From Cenococcum geophilum 1.58 (taxonomy: Eukaryota > Ascomycota > Dothideomycetes > Gloniales > Gloniaceae), in the NCBI GenBank assembly GCA_001692895.1, contig KV748197.1, positions 997,813-1,061,812 on the forward strand: a stretch of 64,000 nt of DNA. Direction: 5' to 3'. The notes under the pieces are model-generated. The model searched no databases, was not told the origin of the DNA, and was given only the letters and a program-made list of their open reading frames with translations. This document shows positions 57,401 through 64,000 of this stretch, piece after piece. Made by a program: the position numbers and the translations under genes. Positions within the stretch are counted from its first letter, which is position 1; the number at the start of each line of letters is the position of its first letter.

Positions 57401-60287
57401 GCCATTCCTCAATAGCTTTTACACGGTTAGGGTCTATTATAATACCCCTAGGGGTAATAATAAAGCCTAGGAACTTAACATTCTTAGTATAAAAGATACA
57501 TTTTAATAGTTTAGCGTATAGGCCCTAAGCGCGGAGCTGTCGTAGTACCTGCTTAACGTGCTTAACGTACTTATCCTTATTATTTAAGTAGATAAGAATA
57601 TTATCTAGGTATACTACGTAAATAGTATCCACTAGGGTTCCTAAAGCTTTATAAATATAGCTCTAGAAAGTTATAGGGGCGTTAATAAGACTAAAGGGCA
57701 TTACTAGGTACTTAAAGTAACCGTAGCGTGTCTTAAATATAGTCTTCTATTTATCTCCCTTTTTAATACAAATCCTATAATACGCATTATAAAAATCTAG
57801 CTTTATAAATATCTTCGCATAGCTAAGCCTATTAAAGAGTTCGCTAACCAGCGGTAGGGGGTACCAATTTTTAATCGTAATCTTGTTTAGGCGACTATAG
57901 TTAACGCATAGCCGTATTATACTGTCTACTTTCGGTATAAAAAGGATAGGCGCTCTAGCAGGCAACTTACTGGGCCTAATCTAGCCCTTTTCAAGAGCAC
58001 TATCTAGGTACTCTTATAAGATCTATAACTCTTTCTATAAGAGGTTATAAAGGGGTATTTACGGTAGCGTCTTACCTTCTTCTAAGTTAATTATATGGTC
58101 GTACTTAGAGTTCTACGGTAGCATACTTACTAGCTTATTAGAGAAGACATTAATTTTCTCCTTATATATATCTGGTAGGCCGGGGGCTATAGAGGTCGAA
58201 GCGACCATTATATAGTAGTATGCTTCCGGGAGCCAGTAAAGAGAAGGGTGCGGCCAATATACGTTTTATAGGTATACTCGCACAGAGAGTATATATAGCT
58301 CTACTATAGTATACTTAATAGTTTTGGGGTTTTAATTACCTCCCCCTTATATATAGGTAATCTGCGCCGGCACCGGAGGGTCTCCATAGGTACTCGCTGC
58401 TAGTAACGGCAGGTCCTTTACTATATTTATAACTAGTATCTCTACGTCCAAAGGGTTTGCACGGGTACTTACTACTAGTAATAACAGGTCCTCTATTATA
58501 TTTATAACCGGCGTAGAAAAGGAGTCTTCTAGCTATAGCAAATAGACTATTTCGCCAGCCTTAATATCTACTAGGAGAGTGTTAAGGGTGACTATCTAGA
58601 GGCGTTTAGGGTCCGAAGTACCTTAAACGAACTATCTAGAACGGAAGCTAATTAATGGATCTGCTTCCGCAAGCCAATCCCATCTAAGAACTATATTATA
58701 ACTATTAAATAAGCCGCCCTAAAAGGTCTGCGGGCCGATAGTGTAAGGGGTACCCTAGGAGTTGCTAGTGGTAACTATCGGATTATAAGCATCCTAGATT
58801 ATTATCTAGTTGCTATTAAGGAAACGTATAATAGGTTTACGTAAACGTAGCGCGTAGCGTATAGGCAGGTTAAACCTACGGACGACATCTTAATTAATAA
58901 GGTTAATTTGGCACCTATTATTATATAAGGTATGTAGGCGGACTTCGCTCTGGGGTGTATCTATCGCAATATATACCACAATGCGTTTCTTCTCTCCCTC
59001 TATATTAGGCCCTAGTTACAGTTAAGAGAGATACGCTACTAGGGCTTTAGGTTTTCCAAAGCCTAAGCTAACTTCTCTTTAGCCTACTTCTAGTATTCCT
59101 TATAGTGGCCGCCTGCGGTCCTTTAACTCGCCTACGTAGTACTAGCGTCTAGGGGGTCCCCTAAGCTATCTAGCTTTTGGGTGGTTTCCCTAGGAGTTTA
59201 CTTAGAAAAGCGTCGCCCTTTTTAGGTTTTATTCCCTAAGCCTAAGTCTATAAAGCCTATGCTGTAACCACGCTTCGTACGCAATAATTTGCTACTACTA
59301 CTTACGCGATCTTCCGCGAGCTTCGTGGTATTAAGCAATTGCTCTACACGGCAGATTTCGTTAAAGAGGTCTTTAGCGGTTCTTACCTATTAGGCGAAGT
59401 TCTGGCGGAAGAGCTCTGCTTATAGGTAGGCTAAAAGACATAAGAACTAGAAGTCTACCTATTATTTAGGATTAACAAAAGGGGTATATAAGAAGAGGTC
59501 CTTTAAGCTACGTATATGGGCTAGGAAGACGTTAAACCTCTAGTTCTCCTTTATAGCAGCCGTATAGTATATTATAGCGTTATTAAAGCGTCTCACTATA
59601 GGGTTCCTAATCTGGTCTTAGACTATAGTCTTAAATTCATCCTATAGTAAGGGACCCTTATCCTTAGTGCCTAACCGGTAATAAACTAGTTAGGTAATTG
59701 TCTTCTCTTTTACAAGACCTTTAATAGCCTAGCGTGTGCGTCACTTATAGTTATAGTTAGCGTTATTAACCTTAAATCGGTTCTTAACTGCGGCAATCCA
59801 CCGGTTAAAATACTGTTAAGTAGTACCGCCAATATTAGGTAGTAACTTCTTAACTAGGGCGTTAAGATTTAATCGGCGTATACGTTCGCTATGTAACTTA
59901 TACTCTTTACTAGAGAGGCAACAGAAGGGCTTTATTAAATTAATAATACTCTATAAGTTAGCTATTTTCTTAGCCAGCTCATCTAGCTCCTTTATATTAG
60001 CGGTATTAGGTAGGACGCTAGTAACCTTACTAAGCTCCTATTAAGCCCAGGTATATAAGTCAAACTAGTCTCTAGCGTTCGTAGATATCTAATCGTTTTA
60101 GGATTTAGAGAATGGCTTAGATACTGCTGGTGTGCTTCTAGCGGTTTCGTCTGCACTAAATCCTAAGGCGTTTTACAGTCGCATTGCTAGCGTATTACCG
60201 TCGGGTGCAGGCGTCGGTTTTCTTTTTAGAGGCATTATAGAAAAATTAAACCGGCTATCCTCCTAAGGGGATTGGTAAGAATTCGAA

Positions 60288-60513
60288 TATAAGGTAAGGA
60301 TGTGGATAGGGAGTCCAATAATAGAATAATAGGTATATTGTATAGACAGAGACAAATCCTTAAGGGAAAAAGGAGGAGTCTGTGTGTGAGGTAGGAAGGG
60401 TTTTCCCTAGGCATGTGCAGAGCACGTACCTCACGGGCGAGTCACCCCTGGGTTGCCCTAGGGTCGCCCGTACCTTGCGGCTATATAACTATCTACTTAG
60501 GTTTTACCTAATA
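60288..60513 (-). repeat. Gypsy C LTR, right (5' LTR of the element)
   Basis: 226 bp ending TTTTACCTAATA, followed by the second TAGGC. It pairs with 53585-53810. Confidence 0.92.
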
Positions 60514-62817
60514 TAGGCACTTAAGGAGTTTATCTAGGAAAATCTTTAAAAGGGATATATTAGACTATTGCAGTTATTAATAGAATATCTAGTACTATTC
60601 GTACTAAAGAAGAATAGAAAACTTAGGCTATATATTAACTATAGATAGTTAAACAGCATTACTAGAAAGGATAGGTATTTTTTACCCTTAATTAGCGAAA
60701 TCTAAGATAGGATTAGTAACGCGCAAATCTTTATAAAAATAGATCTAAGATAGGCGTACTATTAAATTAGAATTAAGGAAGGCAATAAATAAAAGGCAGC
60801 CTTTAGGTTAAAGAAAGGACTATATAAACTACTAGTTATACAATTTAGGCTTATAAATATACTAGCAACGTTTTAGAAGCGTATTAATAATGTATTAAGA
60901 GAATACTTAGATAAATTTGTTATGGTATACCTTAATAATAATATTATCTATTTAATAAACGAGGAAGAATATAGAGAATACGTTAAATAGGTTTTAAAGA
61001 GACTATAAGAAGAACAGATGCTAGTAGCAATTAAAAAATGCGAATTCTTTACTAGGAAGACAGATTTTGTTAAATTTATTATTAAATTAGGCTAACTTAG
61101 TATAGATCTAAAGAAGATTAAGGCTATAGTGAATTGGTAAGAACTAGAAAATATAATATAGTTAAGGTTATTTCTAGGGTTCTGCAACTACTATAGAAGG
61201 TTTATAGCTTAATAGTTAAAGGATATTAAGCTATTTATAAGATTAATAAAAAAGGAAGAACTATAGGCATAGGGAGAGGAATAAAAGGAACTATTTAAGA
61301 AAGTTAAATAGTTGTTTACCTAGGAGCCAGTTCTTAAAATCTATTAGCTATAGTTAGAGACAGTAATTAAAACAGATATATTAGACTATATACTAGGAGC
61401 GTACTTTCTATAGAAATATAAAGATAGATGGCACCTAGTAGTATACTATAGTTGGAAGATAACACTACTAGAACTAAACTATAATATCTATAATAAGGAG
61501 CTATTAGGTATAGTTATAGCACTAAGGGAATAAAGATTATTCTTATAAGGTATAAAGAAACTATTTATAGTTAAGATAAATTATAAGAACCTAACGGGGT
61601 TCCTAATAACAAAAGAACTTAATTATAAATAGGTTAAATAGGCGGAGATGCTTGCAGAATACTATTTCAAGATTTAGTATACTAAGGGTACAAAAAACGC
61701 ACGAGCGGATGCTCTAAGTAGAAAAGCTAAACTATAAAATAATAAAAAGCTATTAGGGGCTTTATTGCAAAGGGATACAGATAGATTAATTAGGTATAAT
61801 TATCTAAAGATTATAGCAACACAAGAGAAAAAGATCCACGAATTATTAGAGAGTAATTAGATATAAAAAATCCTAAACGCATAAATAGAGGATTTAGACT
61901 TAAAGTAGTATAAAAATTAAGAAGTAATATATATACCAAGATCTATTACAAAGGAGTTTATTAAGTTATTTTATAAAGGACTAACTTAAGGACATAACGG
62001 AGCTATAGGCTTAGTGTTAAGACTTTAAAAAGAGTACATTATTAATAGAATTTAGGGACTAGCTAGGTAAGTTATAAAAGAATATCTAAATTATTAAAGA
62101 AATAAACTAATAAGGCATAAGCTATACGGAGGGCTATAACCTATTAAAATACCAGAGAGACTATAGGAGGTTATATTATAGGACTTTATTATTAAGTTAT
62201 TAAAGTTAAAAGATTCTATTACCGGATAAGATTATAATGCGATCTTAGTAATAGTAAATAAGCTTATAAAGTGGGGATACTTTATAGCATGTTTAGAAGA
62301 AATATTAGCAGAAGATATCGCTAGAATCTATATTAAAGAAGTATTTGCAAGATATAAAGCACTAAGTAAGATTATATTAAATAGAGATTTAAGATTTATA
62401 GTAGCATTTTAGGAAGTATTGTTAGCAGAGCAAGGAGTTTAAGTAGTAACTTCTACCGTATATTATTTATAGACAGACGGTTAAACGGAAAGATTAAATT
62501 AGACACTAGAATAGTATCTAAGGCATTATATTAATTATATATAGAATAATTAGGTATCGCTATTACTAGTTATATAGTTTATATATAATATAACACTATA
62601 AGAAGGAATAGGTACGTTACTATTTAAGGCGAATTACGGATATAAGCCAAGGACCTTATTATCACTATATTAAGTAAAGAAGATAAATAGCATAGCTAAG
62701 TAAAGAATAAAGAGTTTAATAAATCTTTATGCGAACCTTACGGAAATAGCTAAGGTAGTATAGTAAAGAATAAAAAGGTACTACGATGCTAAGAGATCTA
62801 AGGGACCAGATCTTAAG

Positions 62818-63000
62818 TGTTACGGCACCGTAACAAATCTAGTCAGGGGGCTCTCGCTTAAGCCTTGGCATATGTATATAGACGTGTCCTTTTCCACCTT
62901 CTGCTCCTCATCTTGATATCCGGGTCAATAGACTACCAATTATACAGGCTTGCATACGTTCTACGGCGCTCGTGCCTCGATTGACTGAGTCGCTGTGACA
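62818..63000. repeat. Solo LTR 2 in gypsy B, not visibly RIP-mutated
   Basis: 183 bp, TGTTACGGCACCG..GTCGCTGTGACA, flanked by TTAAG on both sides (62813-62817 and 63001-63005). Gypsy A at about 22930 shows the empty site. GC content and CpA/TpG are normal, in contrast to the host. It is not the same sequence as solo LTR 1, though both start TGTYACGG. Confidence 0.82.
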
Positions 63001-63086
63001 TTAAGGAGGGAGATAAAGTATAGCTACTATATAAAAATTTTAAGAGTTAATAACTAAGTAAGAAGTTAGACTATATTAGACTAGGA

Positions 63087-63646
63087 TTACTGGGTGGGTG
63101 TCCCAGTAGGTAGCCCGAGATGCGAATGTGGCTGGCCAAGACAGACACCAAAACACGTAATACTGCTATGCCCCCTACGCACCAATCGAGAAATAATGCT
63201 CTTAGCAGCTGGCACAGAGAACTATAATACACTGCTCTTAACACAAAAAGGCCTCAAGGCGGTCACCCAGTGGCTTATTAGTTAAAATGTGCTAAATTAG
63301 TTCTGGGTTGTAAGGGAAATAGTAATAGAAGGCAAGGGGGTGAGCAGCAGGTGCCCCCTAGTAACTCTACAGTAGTAGAGTAAAAGTTTGTGATACTAAC
63401 GCGTCCGTAGGCTTGTTACGGCAGCAGTGGTTCCTAAGAAGGTTAAATAGTAAGGTAGTAGAGCACCACAGGCGACTTATAGGCGCTAAGTAGGCGAGTC
63501 CTAAAAGGCGGGGAGATAGATTATGGGGTTTTCTTATTTTTCTTAAATAGAGTTTTCTCCCCATATGTAAATAAGGAGTAGTCCGTATGGGCCCAGTAGG
63601 GATCCGAATCGGACGTTAAGCAATGAATTATTATTATTATTATTAT
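63087..63646 (+). mobile_element. 5'-truncated LINE (non-LTR retrotransposon) with TTA tail
   Basis: 560 bp inside gypsy B, flanked by a 15-bp direct repeat TATATTAGACTAGGA (63072-63086 and 63647-63661); the empty site is seen in gypsy A. The 5' part keeps the C-terminal end of a LINE reverse transcriptase/RNase H ORF: a frame with CECGWPRQTPKHVILLCP, the C-x-C..H..C knuckle that ends many Tad/I-type fungal LINE proteins, stopping at 63285. A 3' UTR and an (ATT)n tail follow at 63626-63649. Variable-length target duplication, 5' truncation and simple tail are the marks of target-primed reverse transcription. It is little mutated. Confidence 0.88.
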
Positions 63647-64000
63647 TATATTAGACTAGGACCTTTTAAAATTATATAAAGAATTTCATTAGTTATATTT
63701 AAGTTAAATTTACTAGCTAGGATAAAGATCTACCCTATATAGTATATCGTAATGCTAGAGCTAGCATACGGAAATATTAAGCCACTAGTTTATAAAGTAG
63801 ACACGTATAAAGGATAAGAAGAGAATAAATAGCAAGTTTTAAAGATTATTAGTTATAAAGATATAGACGATAAAATATAGTATAAAGTAAAGTAGATAGG
63901 CTATAATGAGATTACCTAAAAGCTACTAGAGAACCTAAAGAACGCTATAGAAAAGGTATAGGAGTATTAGAAGAGAAAAGGTTAGGTAATATTAATAAAG

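Larger units (their letters stand above)
53585..60513 (-). mobile_element. Gypsy C: complete second chromovirus family nested in gypsy B
   Basis: 6929 bp with 226-bp LTRs and target duplication TAGGC (53580-53584 and 60514-60518). On the minus strand gag starts at ATG 60235 (MPLKRKPTPAPDG..). Protease and reverse transcriptase follow; a 72-codon intact piece at 57965-57747 reads PILFIPKVD..RLCVNYSRLN and KLDFYNAYYRI. The active site is YLDN at 57611-57600 (YLDD mutated). A chromodomain lies at about 55016-54866 (YLIK.LGW..YNE.KYE.ELKNY). About 1 kb follows before the polypurine tract AAAGGGGGGG next to the left LTR. It is much less decayed in places than gypsy A or B and belongs to a different family. 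Confidence 0.93.
49222..64000 (+). mobile_element. Gypsy B: RIP-decayed chromovirus, 3' end outside window, with four insertions
   Basis: Same family as gypsy A. In order: 5' LTR 49222-49643; gag about 49680-52990, with a zinc-knuckle remnant (GYFAKDY) near 50710; aspartic protease VDSG near 53034; reverse transcriptase 60519 onward with YLNN at 60928-60939 (YLDD mutated); RNase H 61330-61730; integrase about 62100-62800; and the chromodomain frame at about 63815-63975. It is interrupted by solo LTR 1 (52204-52396), gypsy C (53585-60513), solo LTR 2 (62818-63000) and a LINE fragment (63087-63646). Every insertion point can be confirmed against gypsy A or by its target duplication. No intact ORF remains. 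Confidence 0.9.

Noticed and set aside
1..64000. Secondary-metabolite or other functional gene cluster
   Set aside because: The island genes (Golgi ATPase, SHMT, membrane and unknown proteins) share no pathway, and no synthase, transporter-plus-regulator set or resistance gene is present.

Overview
The window looks like filamentous ascomycete (Pezizomycotina-type) nuclear DNA. Genes carry short GT..AG introns, promoters are pyrimidine-rich, and the repeats bear the mark of repeat-induced point mutation (RIP). In the AT-rich parts TpA is everywhere, CpA/TpG are depleted, LTR pairs differ only by transitions, and decayed reading frames are broken almost only by TAG/TAA where CAG, CAA or TGG would be expected. 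I cannot name the species.

Layout. (1) 1-27.2 kb is a nested stack of retroelements. A decayed Ty1/copia element (copia D, +) holds a Ty3/gypsy chromovirus (gypsy A, +), which in turn holds copia-0 (1-5718, -), an insert built of 11-bp-period repeats (about 6315-9010), copia-1 (10457-16534, -) and copia-2 (17019-22804, -). Target-site duplications (TSDs) for copia-1 (CTAAG) and copia-2 (GAAAA) are readable. (2) 28.4-45 kb is a gene island of normal base composition: a PMR1-type Ca2+/Mn2+ P-type ATPase (+), an unrecognised 631-residue protein (-), a single-pass Ser/Thr-rich membrane protein with NPF motifs (+), a small two-exon membrane protein (-), a five-exon mitochondrial serine hydroxymethyltransferase (-), a broken LPPELRN-type (F-box-like) gene (+), and a repeat-tailed KPKPYPG protein (+). 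(3) 45-49.2 kb is a decayed zone with a long-TIR MITE, a 165-bp tandem duplication, an unrecognised RIP-eroded frame and a second copy of a 0.3-kb TIR element. (4) 49.2-64 kb is gypsy B, the same family as A. It is interrupted by two short solo LTRs, a complete second chromovirus family (gypsy C, 53585-60513, -) and a 5'-truncated LINE with a TTA tail.

How the parts relate. The island genes are ordinary housekeeping and cell-surface functions (Golgi ion transport, mitochondrial one-carbon metabolism, membrane proteins) and do not form a pathway or cluster. The broken gene and a short TAG-interrupted frame inside the island carry CAA/CAG-to-stop changes of the type RIP makes, which raises but does not prove leakage of mutation from the flanking repeats. 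The most unusual structures are the 11-bp-period higher-order repeat, the two diverged 0.3-kb TIR elements sharing an asymmetric 4-nt insertion, the stem-loop shared by LTRs of two copia families, and the frame that continues past the chromodomain in gypsy A.

Everything was read by eye. No alignment or database search was run, so family names rest on motifs and homology claims inside the window rest on manual comparison.
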